36,598 nt of DNA from Candidatus Babelota bacterium (lineage in GTDB: Bacteria; Babelota; Babeliae; Babelales; Vermiphilaceae), in contig RXKB01000029.1 of the NCBI GenBank assembly GCA_003963225.1, positions 1-36,598 on the forward strand, given 5' to 3'. This document shows, piece after piece, positions 28,401 to 36,598 of this stretch; the stretch's first letter is position 1, and every line of letters starts with the position of its first letter. A program made the position numbers and the translations under genes. A model generated the notes under the pieces. The model did no database searches and was not told where the DNA came from. It worked only from the letters and a program-made list of their open reading frames with translations.

Positions 28401-30968
28401 TTACCAAATTAAATTCTGTGAAAACGTAGACTCATCATTATTAATTAAACCATAGCTGTCTGTGATAAATCCATGCTTAGCTTTTTGCTCTAAGTTTGAA
28501 TCATCAAATTCTGGCGAGCCTGTTTCAGCTATAATCGCAACACGGTTAAACATGTTTGACAAGTCATCAAGTTCAAGAGTTACACGAGAGCCATTTTTTT
28601 TAATAGACTGGATTGCGGCATATTTAATCTTGCCTCCCCCAAGCCTTTCGTAGAGCTTTTCATGACTGATTTTAATTACATCATTTACCTGAAGTCTTGC
28701 GGCTCTGAGCTTTGTATCAAACTTAATTACACTTGTTCCAAGCTCTAATAAAAAAGCCCATCTATTAGCTAAAATTCGAGCGTCATCCTCATAAAAAAGT
28801 ACTGTGTCAATGACCTTATCTTGAACGGATTGAACTAAAAAAGTTCCAATGTCAGATATTTTTTCATAAAGTACGGGAGCTGAAAGCCCTGACATATAGT
28901 CATATTCTTTAAAATTATATTGAATGATAGCTTTCTTTGCTACGCGCTCGTTTGTTGATTCAATAGAGAGATTAAAAATATCTGACTCATTAAATTCTAA
29001 CGCTTGAGGTGGCTTATTTGGTCTTAGAATATTGTATTCTAATTCTAAATCTTCGTTTTGAACCAGAGAACCAAACACAGAAATGCTGATTTTGTTAATT
29101 AGATCTCGGATTATTGGTGCTTGCTGAGCCGAGAAACTTTGAGGGATTGCAAAGCCAATAAGGTATGGGGCGACAGTGTGAGACTTTGCAAAGGAAGTTA
29201 CATTTAAATCTGTGATGCCAACAGTTTGAAGTAAATGTTCTGTGATTTGAGAAGCCGTTTTTAAAAGCTCTCCTTCAGTTGTTCCATCATCTGTCATGCC
29301 TAAAACTTCACATGAAATAACATCAAGCTCTTCGTTAAAGTTTTGACCGCCTAAGTATTGAGCGTCATCTGTTTCTGAATAAGAAGCATTGGTTCTTAAA
29401 GTTAAGGCCGTGTCAGATTCGATTGATAAGATTTCAAAAAAATCAAATTGCCCAGATGCTCTAATCCATCCGTTTGGTTCAAGCTGTTTTGTAAACTGAG
29501 TTCCACTTCCCGTAACTGCTCTAGATCCATTTGTAAAGGTAACTGTTCCGTTAACTTGTCTAATTGGTCTGAGATTTTTTTCAAATTCTTCACTAAGCTC
29601 AAGTACGGTTTTTCCATTCGTAAAATCTAACGAGTAATCACGATCAAATACAAGTTGCTTTTCATTCCAACGTACATTCTGAACACATAGTCTTGTGACG
29701 ATTGTTCCAGTTGAAACGGTTGTAAGTAAGTTTTGAGTTAATATAATTTCATTGCCTTGAATTCGATCAATCTTAGCAAACTCCCCTGACCCAAAATTCC
29801 CCACATATATTTCATCACCCTCAAAAAGGTCTGTGACAGAATTAAGTGTGAATCTTCTTATGTTAAACACATCTGTTACGGTCTTTTCGGGCTGACTACA
29901 TTCATGTCCGGCAATAAGCCAGCGTCTATTTATGAATTTTTTAGGAAGTGCTGGCTGAATAATTAATGGCTGAGAGCTTAATGTGAAAGCAACCTCTTCT
30001 GTTAGGGTAAGGCTTGTGTTGCTTGAAATAGAGGCAACAGTAAATGACTCATCTTCTCCATCAATTGTAATTACAAGTTGATCATCTGGACTTAAGAAGC
30101 TTAAAAAACTTGTGCCTGAACCCGTAACAACATCACTACCAGCAATGATTGAAATTGTTCCAGAGAGTAAATACCCATCATCAAGCTCATCTATATTTAT
30201 TGGCCTATATCCAGAGATGCGACCGTAAACAGCACGCTGATTAAAGTTTCCTGTAGCCTCAGAAACGATAGAACCTGAAAGATCAGAGACCTTTTCTAAA
30301 GGGTAGGGCTGTCTAATTCCTAAGAGTTGGTCTTTTAATTTAAAAGTTACGCCGTTTGAAGAGAAACTTTTACCAACAATTTTACCTTTATAAATAGGCT
30401 TTGCTTCTGATGGGGATAAGTCTCTTGTCCAGGAGTAAATTTCTATTGGCTGATTATCCCAAACCCACTTTTCAAATCGCTCATCCCAATAGCTTCTATC
30501 ATTTACAAATGAAATTTGGCCTGATCCTTCGATTGCAAAACCAATTTGATCTTCATTATCAAGCTCATTTCCAAAATCGCTGTTAGATCTTATTAGTGGT
30601 TGCCAATAAACCTCAAAACCTGTGGCCAAATCGTGAGCTAAAGACACAGGAATATTAGAGTAAAAGTTATCAAACCCCATGGAAATAAAAAGGCCATTGG
30701 GGTTTGCAGATAATGTTGATCTTAGGTAGAGAGTTTTATTTTCTCGATCATTAAAAAAAGAGCCTGCCACGACGGACGCTAAAGAAGCTACTTCAAGAAG
30801 GCTCGTGCCAGACTCTTTTATAAAATTAATAACAGGGTAGTCAAAATTTTCAAGCTTATACACACTTCCAGAATGTAGAGAAAACGCAATTAAACGTTTG
30901 CTTGCCTGTATAGTAGCAAGCACAACCTTTTCAGAGACGTTCTCCTCCTGAAAGTCTGAATATGTCAT
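28401..30968 (-). CDS. Tail hub / central tip protein
   Basis: This 855-residue protein is the largest tail gene. The N-terminal half contains FNQRAVYGRISGYRPI (about 240-255) and repeated 'GTGSGTxF' segments (for example SDVVTGSGTSFLSF and SRAVTGSGTQFTKQ) that look like short beta-modules. The C-terminal part (ANRWAFLLELGTSVIKFDTKL, then KISHEKLYERLGGG) resembles tail-hub proteins of siphoviruses. Its start overlaps the preceding stop. Confidence 0.7.
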   Translation of the reverse strand: MTYSDFQEENVSEKVVLATIQASKRLIAFSLHSGSVYKLENFDYPVINFIKESGTSLLEVASLASVVAGSFFNDRENKTLYLRSTLSANPNGLFISMGFDNFYSNIPVSLAHDLATGFEVYWQPLIRSNSDFGNELDNEDQIGFAIEGSGQISFVNDRSYWDERFEKWVWDNQPIEIYSWTRDLSPSEAKPIYKGKIVGKSFSSNGVTFKLKDQLLGIRQPYPLEKVSDLSGSIVSEATGNFNQRAVYGRISGYRPINIDELDDGYLLSGTISIIAGSDVVTGSGTSFLSFLSPDDQLVITIDGEDESFTVASISSNTSLTLTEEVAFTLSSQPLIIQPALPKKFINRRWLIAGHECSQPEKTVTDVFNIRRFTLNSVTDLFEGDEIYVGNFGSGEFAKIDRIQGNEIILTQNLLTTVSTGTIVTRLCVQNVRWNEKQLVFDRDYSLDFTNGKTVLELSEEFEKNLRPIRQVNGTVTFTNGSRAVTGSGTQFTKQLEPNGWIRASGQFDFFEILSIESDTALTLRTNASYSETDDAQYLGGQNFNEELDVISCEVLGMTDDGTTEGELLKTASQITEHLLQTVGITDLNVTSFAKSHTVAPYLIGFAIPQSFSAQQAPIIRDLINKISISVFGSLVQNEDLELEYNILRPNKPPQALEFNESDIFNLSIESTNERVAKKAIIQYNFKEYDYMSGLSAPVLYEKISDIGTFLVQSVQDKVIDTVLFYEDDARILANRWAFLLELGTSVIKFDTKLRAARLQVNDVIKISHEKLYERLGGGKIKYAAIQSIKKNGSRVTLELDDLSNMFNRVAIIAETGSPEFDDSNLEQKAKHGFITDSYGLINNDESTFSQNLIW

Positions 30969-32758
30969 TTAGGTCCCATGCAAGTTATGAAGAAATCAAA
31001 AGATGTACAAAGTGTCCCTGAATCATCGATGCAGTTCATTGCTATCGATGTGCCAGACGTTGATGTAAATCTTAATATGCGCGCCGATCCGGTTGCCGTA
31101 GCTGTGCAGTAAGGTGCCGCAGAGAACACACCAGAATTTAATGTAATCGCACAACCGCCCGACGAAATGTTTCCAATGCTTGAAACCCAAGATCCAAGTT
31201 GAGATGTAATTGCACTGCCACTATCGCAATTAAGATTGGCACTAAGAATACGAACCGGTGAAAGGGACTCTTGAGTTATTACACTTCCAAGCAGGGCCGG
31301 GACATTAGTTGATGTCCAACTTTGAATTGGAACTCGAGCAAAAAACGACAATGCGTTTGCACCGCCAGAGATTGTATTTCCATTTGCTTTGGTTACACCA
31401 TTTGTGCCCCCAGACTGAACGGCAAACGTTACATATCCCACCCCTGCTTCTATCGTAGGGGCATACTGAGATGTTGTAGTGGTTACTTGCTGCATGTATC
31501 CAGCAAGCTCAAGTGTTGCAATTGTTGATTTAGAAACAAGAGTTCCGGGTAAGCTTACGCGAGCCTCGACACCTGTTGCTGTTCCAGGCGTAAATCTACA
31601 TCTTAAAAGTAAATCCTCACCCTCTCTTTTGTAATAACAAGCATGAACAGTTACTGTCCCGAAACCAGTAAAGTTAGGCGTGTATTGCGTCCAACCAAAA
31701 TTGGCTTGGTCTTGTGTATAGGCAATTTGTGACTCTAAAGGAAATTTCTTGGCAGTAAGAGTAATGTTTTGAGTTGACCCACCATTTGTAAAACTTAAAG
31801 TACCGGTACTAGTCTTACATTGGAACTCTATTTCGCCTGTGTACGCACTAGTAAGGTTTAGAGTCATTACGTAAGAGCCTTGGTCATAATCAGCTGTAGC
31901 TGAATCACGCTCGAACACTGTTCCTGTTTCTATAGATCCATTGGCCCCACCAAGCATTCGACATTGCCAAGCTGCTCCAGTTGATAAAACCGTACCAGAG
32001 CCTTGTAATACAAACTCATAATTACCCGGCCCCCACACTCCGCCAGATATTGCAGCAGCAAGAATTTTAGTTGATGGTGCAGCCGCCTGCCCTGTTACAG
32101 TTGGGTTGTTGCAATCAGCATCAGCAGCAAATGTTGCATATGACGTTGAAGTTGTAGATCTTGCGCAGTTAGTTGCTCCTGTCCAAGTCCATGAACCAAG
32201 ATAAGTTGATTGCGAAACATTAGCTATATTTGTGGCATACCCTAGGTAGCAATCATCTACATACATAACCGCCGCATCTGAAGCAGAAACAAATCTAATA
32301 CGATAGCCAGTTGAAGTTGCACCAATTGCGAAATTTACCGAATGAAGTTTAAATTCTGAAGAATCAGAAGCACGAATTGCTATTGATTCAATAACGTTTG
32401 TTCCATCATAAACTTGCATTACATAATCAGTCGCAGCAGTTTTGATTCTGCAAGAGGCCTCGCCATTTCCTGACGCATCTGTTTTCGTAGTCCAAGTAGA
32501 TGAAGTTAAAGTTTGAGAGTTACTAGATGCATCCCAGCTACCCGCGCGTGCGCCTACGAAGACTTGAGCTGAAGTTGTAGTTGCTGCAAACGTTCCACCA
32601 GAAGCCGTCCAGTTTGCAGATCCATTTTCAAAGCCACCGTTTTTTAATTGATTTTTGTTATTTAAATATTGTTTCTGATTTTCTAATGGCGGAGTTGACC
32701 AAGCAAAAGTGGTTTCGCACAAAAGAGTTAATAATAAAATTAAGATAAATTTAGTCAT
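30965..32758 (-). CDS. Fibre/carbohydrate-binding-like protein with Sec signal peptide
   Basis: This 597-residue protein has an N-terminal signal peptide (MTKFILILLLTLLCETTFA). The segment NGGFENGSANWTASGG (about residues 40-55) and the following WTTKTDASGNGEASC resemble carbohydrate-binding beta-sandwiches. The C-terminus (CAITLNSGVFSAAPYC and FFITC) resembles the end of the 734-residue fibre-like protein. It is coupled with the fibre gene upstream and the hub downstream. A signal peptide on a tail gene is odd, suggesting export. Confidence 0.65.
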   Translation of the reverse strand: MTKFILILLLTLLCETTFAWSTPPLENQKQYLNNKNQLKNGGFENGSANWTASGGTFAATTTSAQVFVGARAGSWDASSNSQTLTSSTWTTKTDASGNGEASCRIKTAATDYVMQVYDGTNVIESIAIRASDSSEFKLHSVNFAIGATSTGYRIRFVSASDAAVMYVDDCYLGYATNIANVSQSTYLGSWTWTGATNCARSTTSTSYATFAADADCNNPTVTGQAAAPSTKILAAAISGGVWGPGNYEFVLQGSGTVLSTGAAWQCRMLGGANGSIETGTVFERDSATADYDQGSYVMTLNLTSAYTGEIEFQCKTSTGTLSFTNGGSTQNITLTAKKFPLESQIAYTQDQANFGWTQYTPNFTGFGTVTVHACYYKREGEDLLLRCRFTPGTATGVEARVSLPGTLVSKSTIATLELAGYMQQVTTTTSQYAPTIEAGVGYVTFAVQSGGTNGVTKANGNTISGGANALSFFARVPIQSWTSTNVPALLGSVITQESLSPVRILSANLNCDSGSAITSQLGSWVSSIGNISSGGCAITLNSGVFSAAPYCTATATGSARILRFTSTSGTSIAMNCIDDSGTLCTSFDFFITCMGPK

Positions 32759-34041
32759 TATGAGTTCCTTTTAATTTGATATTTTAATTTTAAAACGTCA
32801 CCATCAACAAGAGCTGCATCGCCGCCAGAAGCAAGCTGTCCTGCAAAAGTTAATCTGGTAACAGAAGAAACTGTGCTTAATGTGTAGTCGTCTGTCTCGT
32901 GAAAATACTGACCATTAACATGAAGATTTAAGCTTTCTGTAACAGCTTCAAAAGCTAAGTCTTTATACCCGTTTGTAATATCAGTTCCGTTTAGAGTTAA
33001 AGACTCCTTATTCCATTCATTTAATTTAAAGAATGAAAGTGTGGTAGATCCTAATGTATAGGGACCATCTGTTCTTAATGTCCAAACCGTATGACCATTA
33101 AGAGATCCATCAACAACATAAACACTCATGCCTTGTTTAACATCTGTATCTGTGTCTAGATCAGAAGCCCTTGCCCATGCACCAGCAGAAGAAACATAGA
33201 TACCGTTTTGTGCTCCTGTTGATTGAGCTGTAACTAACACTCTTGAGCTTGATGTTAAAACGCCGTCAATTGTTTGCTCCCCACTTAAAGTAATGTTTGA
33301 AGTCGTAACTACTAAACACCCTTCAATGCTTCCAGACCCGCCTGCACCAATTGGAGTTAAGCTAACACCATCGTCGATATTTGCTTGACCTGTATCTGTA
33401 TCAAATACAATTGTTCCTTCTTTACGAGTTAAAGCATTTAAATTTGAAGTTGTATTTTTAGGCAACGTAATACGGTTAGTGTTTGAAGCCGTGCCGCCGT
33501 CAATATCTTTATTTTCAACAACCTGCGGATGCTGAGAAGTTAAAATTTCATATTGAGTTCCAACCTCACCCGCTTTAAACTTTGAAGCAAGAGTAGAATC
33601 ATATCCAACCCCTGCCTCTGTGGCGTCACTCATTTCAACTTCAATGCCTGCGCGATTGGAATTCGCAGTTGCTTGGTTGCCGCCTTTATTTACGGTAACG
33701 TTTGCGTCTTCGACATCCAAAGTCGCGGTATTAATTGTAGTTGTCGTACCGTTAACCGTTAGGTCGCCCGCGACAATTACGTTTCCAGAAAATGTTTTAT
33801 TCCCTGCAATCGTTTGAGCACCTTCCGATGCTGCTAATTCTCTCCAAACAGAGCCGTTAAATTCTCTCACCTGAGCACTTACCGAGTTATGGTACATGTC
33901 CCCAGCCGTTGCTGCAGAACCTTTTGCTGTAACAAAAGCCGCATCTGAAGCAAAGCTTTGAATGCCGCCCGAAGGAGCTACGCCTACGCTTGGAGCGCTA
34001 CTTGATTCAAACCCATCTGCAAAATCTAATTCGCGTGCCAT
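32758..34041 (-). CDS. Tail fibre protein
   Basis: This 427-residue fibre protein carries AGNKTFSGNVIVAGDLTVNG (residues about 78-97) and the following TTTTINTATLDVEDANVTVN, a widely shared phage fibre segment that forms trimeric beta structures. The C-terminal part (GTDITNGYKDLAFEAV) is beta-rich. It is likely part of the tail tip fibres that contact the host. Confidence 0.82.
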   Translation of the reverse strand: MARELDFADGFESSSAPSVGVAPSGGIQSFASDAAFVTAKGSAATAGDMYHNSVSAQVREFNGSVWRELAASEGAQTIAGNKTFSGNVIVAGDLTVNGTTTTINTATLDVEDANVTVNKGGNQATANSNRAGIEVEMSDATEAGVGYDSTLASKFKAGEVGTQYEILTSQHPQVVENKDIDGGTASNTNRITLPKNTTSNLNALTRKEGTIVFDTDTGQANIDDGVSLTPIGAGGSGSIEGCLVVTTSNITLSGEQTIDGVLTSSSRVLVTAQSTGAQNGIYVSSAGAWARASDLDTDTDVKQGMSVYVVDGSLNGHTVWTLRTDGPYTLGSTTLSFFKLNEWNKESLTLNGTDITNGYKDLAFEAVTESLNLHVNGQYFHETDDYTLSTVSSVTRLTFAGQLASGGDAALVDGDVLKLKYQIKRNS

Positions 34042-34467
34042 TTAATTAATCCTTCTTTCCCAAACCTCTATATCTAAAGGCTGTTCATAGCTTGTTGAGG
34101 GACTATATCCGACTGAAGATTTTCTATTATCCCAGTCTAAGCAAACACCTACGTAAGCTGATTCACTAAAAGAGTACCCACCCTCACATACAACAGCAAG
34201 TTTATAGCTCGTGTCCTGTGACAGATTCGCTGATAAATCAAAGCGATAATACTTATGGGCATAGTCTAAAGTCTTAAGAGTTGAAATTGAAACAGAAGAC
34301 GACTCTGTAACAACTCGATTATTAGTATCTAAAATTTGCACCTTTACCGTTCCACTCGGTGAGCCATGAATATATAAATGAGGTCTTAAAGCCACAATAA
34401 ACATTGGCTCAGCTGCTCTAATTGGTTGCGATACGGAAGGCTTACACTCTGCTACAAGTAACGTCAT
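34042..34467 (-). CDS. Small tail protein
   Basis: This 141-residue beta-rich protein lies between the distal tail candidate and the fibre. It has a SYKLAVVCEGGYSF segment and is coupled by ATGA. A tail tip role is inferred from position only. Confidence 0.55.
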   Translation of the reverse strand: MTLLVAECKPSVSQPIRAAEPMFIVALRPHLYIHGSPSGTVKVQILDTNNRVVTESSSVSISTLKTLDYAHKYYRFDLSANLSQDTSYKLAVVCEGGYSFSESAYVGVCLDWDNRKSSVGYSPSTSYEQPLDIEVWERRIN

Positions 34468-35588
34468 AGGCTCTCTCTGATTCTGTAATCGGTAGAAAAA
34501 TAAGTTTTAACTATGTGTTTAAAATTAAGGCTAGATGGAAATCGTCCATAAATACAATAATGATCTTTATCAAAGACGCGCTCCATTGGATCAAGCGACA
34601 TAAATACTGGCTCTCTTAGGCCCACTCTATAGTAAACACTTTCTAAAATATTTTGCTGTTCTTGAGTTAAAATGTTGAAAGCAAATGAGAGCTCTTTAAC
34701 AGATGGATAAACGTCAATATAATTATTACCATAATCAGTGACCTGAGACTTGGATAAGTCATCAATAGAAAAAGTAAACCCATTGTCAGCACATCTACCC
34801 AATCGAACATCTTTGCCTATGACCACTGTCCCAAGCTCTACATACCCATACGCATTTTCTGGATCAACAATTTTAATTCTCCAAAAGCGCCACTCTTCTG
34901 GAGTTTCTAAAAAGAGTTGCAAAGTTTCAAATGTATTATCAATTGTTATTTGCTCTTCAAATCCAGGAGTAACCCAAGCATTTGTGGCCGAGGCTTGAAT
35001 GTAAATTTCAGCTGAATCGCTAAGCTTAATTCCAATTCTTGGATCAAATAAAATAGCAATGGTGTCTATTTCTTCAGCTGATTTTAAATCAATTACAATG
35101 CCCTCTTCTGTATGCCATGCGGCTTTTGACCCCGTGTAAGAAGTAGCGCTTGAGTAATCATTAGCTCCAAATCCAATAGCGTTTCGAATCGAAGTTGCGG
35201 CATTTGTTCCAGAAGAAAATAAAATCTCTAAATAAACAGATCCCGCAATTGTCCATTTACCAGTCGCAGCGTTTTGAGAGATAGTATATGTTCTAGCATT
35301 TGCCGTTACAGCTTCCATGCTAGACTTAATAGCTTGAGCCAATGCGCTAACGCTATACTCACCAACAGAAACAGTAGCACTAAGTTCAGGTCCTCCGTTG
35401 GTTTCTTTGAAATCAATACGGTTATTAGTAGAATCAATAACGAAAAACCCACTAGACCGCCAAACTTTGGATCTAAATTCATGGCCTATATTCCTTGCTG
35501 GAAAATTAGAATTTTCACTGCTAGCTGAAATCGCTACGTTAGACTTAGTTGCGTAATTGTAATCAACAATTCTTAAGCAATCACTCAT
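34464..35588 (-). CDS. Probable distal tail / tail tip protein with shared module
   Basis: This 374-residue protein follows the tape measure, the usual position of the distal tail protein. It starts MSDCLRIVDYNYATKSNV, has a carbohydrate-binding-like discoidin style region later (WRFWRIKIVDPENAYGYVELGTV), and residues about 57-155 resemble the insert of the tail tube protein. The start overlaps the tape measure stop as ATGA. Confidence 0.6.
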   Translation of the reverse strand: MSDCLRIVDYNYATKSNVAISASSENSNFPARNIGHEFRSKVWRSSGFFVIDSTNNRIDFKETNGGPELSATVSVGEYSVSALAQAIKSSMEAVTANARTYTISQNAATGKWTIAGSVYLEILFSSGTNAATSIRNAIGFGANDYSSATSYTGSKAAWHTEEGIVIDLKSAEEIDTIAILFDPRIGIKLSDSAEIYIQASATNAWVTPGFEEQITIDNTFETLQLFLETPEEWRFWRIKIVDPENAYGYVELGTVVIGKDVRLGRCADNGFTFSIDDLSKSQVTDYGNNYIDVYPSVKELSFAFNILTQEQQNILESVYYRVGLREPVFMSLDPMERVFDKDHYCIYGRFPSSLNFKHIVKTYFSTDYRIRESL

Positions 35589-36598
35589 ACAGCTAACGTC
35601 CTTCCAGCCCTTAATCCTTCTCTAACTTCTCTTACGATTTCTTTATTCCCAACATTTACAACAATCGTATTTTCAAGATTAGAGAGTCTATTTAAAATTC
35701 CCTCTAACAAGGAATTAGTCTCTTCACCAAAGCTGCCTGATTCTTGCCTATTTAAAAACTCTGTCAAATCTTTGTTTTGCTGCACGTTAACAACGCGCTC
35801 ACCAGAAGTTAGGTTTGCGCTAAATGTGTCATTCGGAAAGCCAGGAGGGACTTTCGTTAAACCTGTTGCAAGGTTTGTTGAGGCAATTTTAGACACCTGA
35901 ACTAAGCCCGCCGCTAAACTTGTACCGCCTACAATTGCGCCAAAAGGTGGCGGCAATGTAGCAAGAGCTAAGTTAAACGCTTGGTAAGCTCTTAAAGTCG
36001 CATCTGCAATCGCAGCTGCTTTACCGATTTCAAAAAGCTCGCGAGAATTTGTCTGCATAAGGGAAGATAAATTCCCCAATGCCTGGCTTGTTGCTGCAAC
36101 TTTTGCGTCTGCAATTTGTTTTTCAAGCTCAAGGCTTTTAATTTTTAATCGCTTCTCTTCTTCAGAGCCTCTTTGAGCTTGAGCAATTTGAGCATCAATA
36201 ATTTGCTTTTGAAAAGCTAATGTTTTAGCCCCACCCGCAACACTTAATTCACCATCGATTAAAGCCTGCTGAGTTCTCGCCTCAACCATGCGCTGATTAA
36301 ATTCAGCTTGAGCAATCTCTTCATTAAGTCTTGCTTGATCTCTAATGGCCTTTTCTTGATCAGCTAATGCTTGAGTATTAGCAAGCCCTAATTGAGCCGC
36401 CTGCTTTTGTGATTCAACTATTTTTAAATCAGCCTCTTGCTGAATCTGTGTTCGTCTATCTTGAAAAGCCTGCTCAATTTCTAAAGTATCAGTACTTCTT
36501 TGAATGATTTGTTGCGTAAGCTGAGACTCAGATGCAACAGTTTTAGAAATAAACTCTGATCTTGCTTGAGCTAGCTCTTTATTTTTCTTTATTTGATC
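35585..36598 (-). CDS. Tape measure protein, C-terminal part (continues from base 1)
   Basis: This part continues the gene at 1-1179; the 84-base repeat joins the two halves in the same frame (36515 equals base 1). It begins with long Gln/Lys/Glu coiled coil, then has hydrophobic segments (ADATLRAYQAFNLALATLPP and the following GAIVGGTSLAAGL) near the C-terminus, often found at the tape measure end. It ends in TGA at 35585. Confidence 0.92.
   Translation of the reverse strand, partial: DQIKKNKELAQARSEFISKTVASESQLTQQIIQRSTDTLEIEQAFQDRRTQIQQEADLKIVESQKQAAQLGLANTQALADQEKAIRDQARLNEEIAQAEFNQRMVEARTQQALIDGELSVAGGAKTLAFQKQIIDAQIAQAQRGSEEEKRLKIKSLELEKQIADAKVAATSQALGNLSSLMQTNSRELFEIGKAAAIADATLRAYQAFNLALATLPPPFGAIVGGTSLAAGLVQVSKIASTNLATGLTKVPPGFPNDTFSANLTSGERVVNVQQNKDLTEFLNRQESGSFGEETNSLLEGILNRLSNLENTIVVNVGNKEIVREVREGLRAGRTLAV
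36515..36598. repeat. Terminal direct repeat, right copy
   Basis: Identical over 84 bases to 1-84. Removing one copy gives a 36,514-bp circle in which every gene is intact. Confidence 0.95.

Noticed and set aside
1..36598. Genome-wide reassignment of TAG to an amino acid
   Set aside because: Many genes end normally at TAG, including TAG-TGA and TAG-x-TAA doublets, and all long genes (terminase, portal, PrimPol, tape measure) are intact under the standard code.

Overview
The window is a complete circular tailed-phage genome written linearly. The first 84 bases (1-84) recur exactly at the end (36515-36598), and the tape measure gene reads in frame across that join, so the unique circle is 36,514 bp. 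By eye it is AT-leaning. Tail genes of the long non-contractile kind (tape measure protein, G/GT chaperones with a lambda-type slippery site, a tail tube protein, no sheath or baseplate-wedge genes) indicate a siphovirus. Sec signal peptides, a lipobox and Shine-Dalgarno sites point to a bacterial, probably Gram-negative host; the genus cannot be read from the sequence. I see no integrase, att site or tRNA.

Layout. (1) A long leftward (minus) late operon starts near 13780, runs through position 1 and re-enters at 36598, ending near 26429. Its order is small and large terminase, portal, two gp10/gpS-like proteins, scaffold, major capsid, a probable decoration protein, connectors and a first exported fibre-like protein, tail terminator, tail tube, G/GT chaperones, tape measure, distal tail, fibres, tail hub, a glycine-rich adhesin and three small membrane proteins that look like a lysis cassette. 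(2) A leftward block of small accessory genes (18691 to 13947) holds an M15 peptidase endolysin, an XRE-type regulator, a DHH phosphoesterase behind a large structured leader, and many tiny translationally coupled genes. (3) Rightward genes 18808-20227 begin with an SGNH-like lipoprotein. (4) The replication/recombination module has a PrimPol-helicase on the minus strand (20456-22516) diverging from a Sak4-like ATPase, a DUF669-type protein and a YqaJ exonuclease on the plus strand, with a VRR-NUC nuclease nested on the opposite strand.

Most unusual features. The first is a roughly 176-nt RNA-like element (17065-17240) with at least seven perfect stems, two of them interleaved as a pseudoknot, directly upstream of the DHH gene. 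The second is a mirrored pair of 15-bp operators at a divergent promoter pair (22536-22613). The third is a convergent intergenic region (20228-20455) with a G-quadruplex motif, 9-bp tandem repeats and interleaved inverted repeats. The fourth is a 24-copy hexanucleotide array preceded by three in-frame amber codons. There are also two fibre-like proteins with signal peptides and a shared cysteine-containing C-terminus, and an SGNH lipoprotein whose catalytic residues appear substituted.
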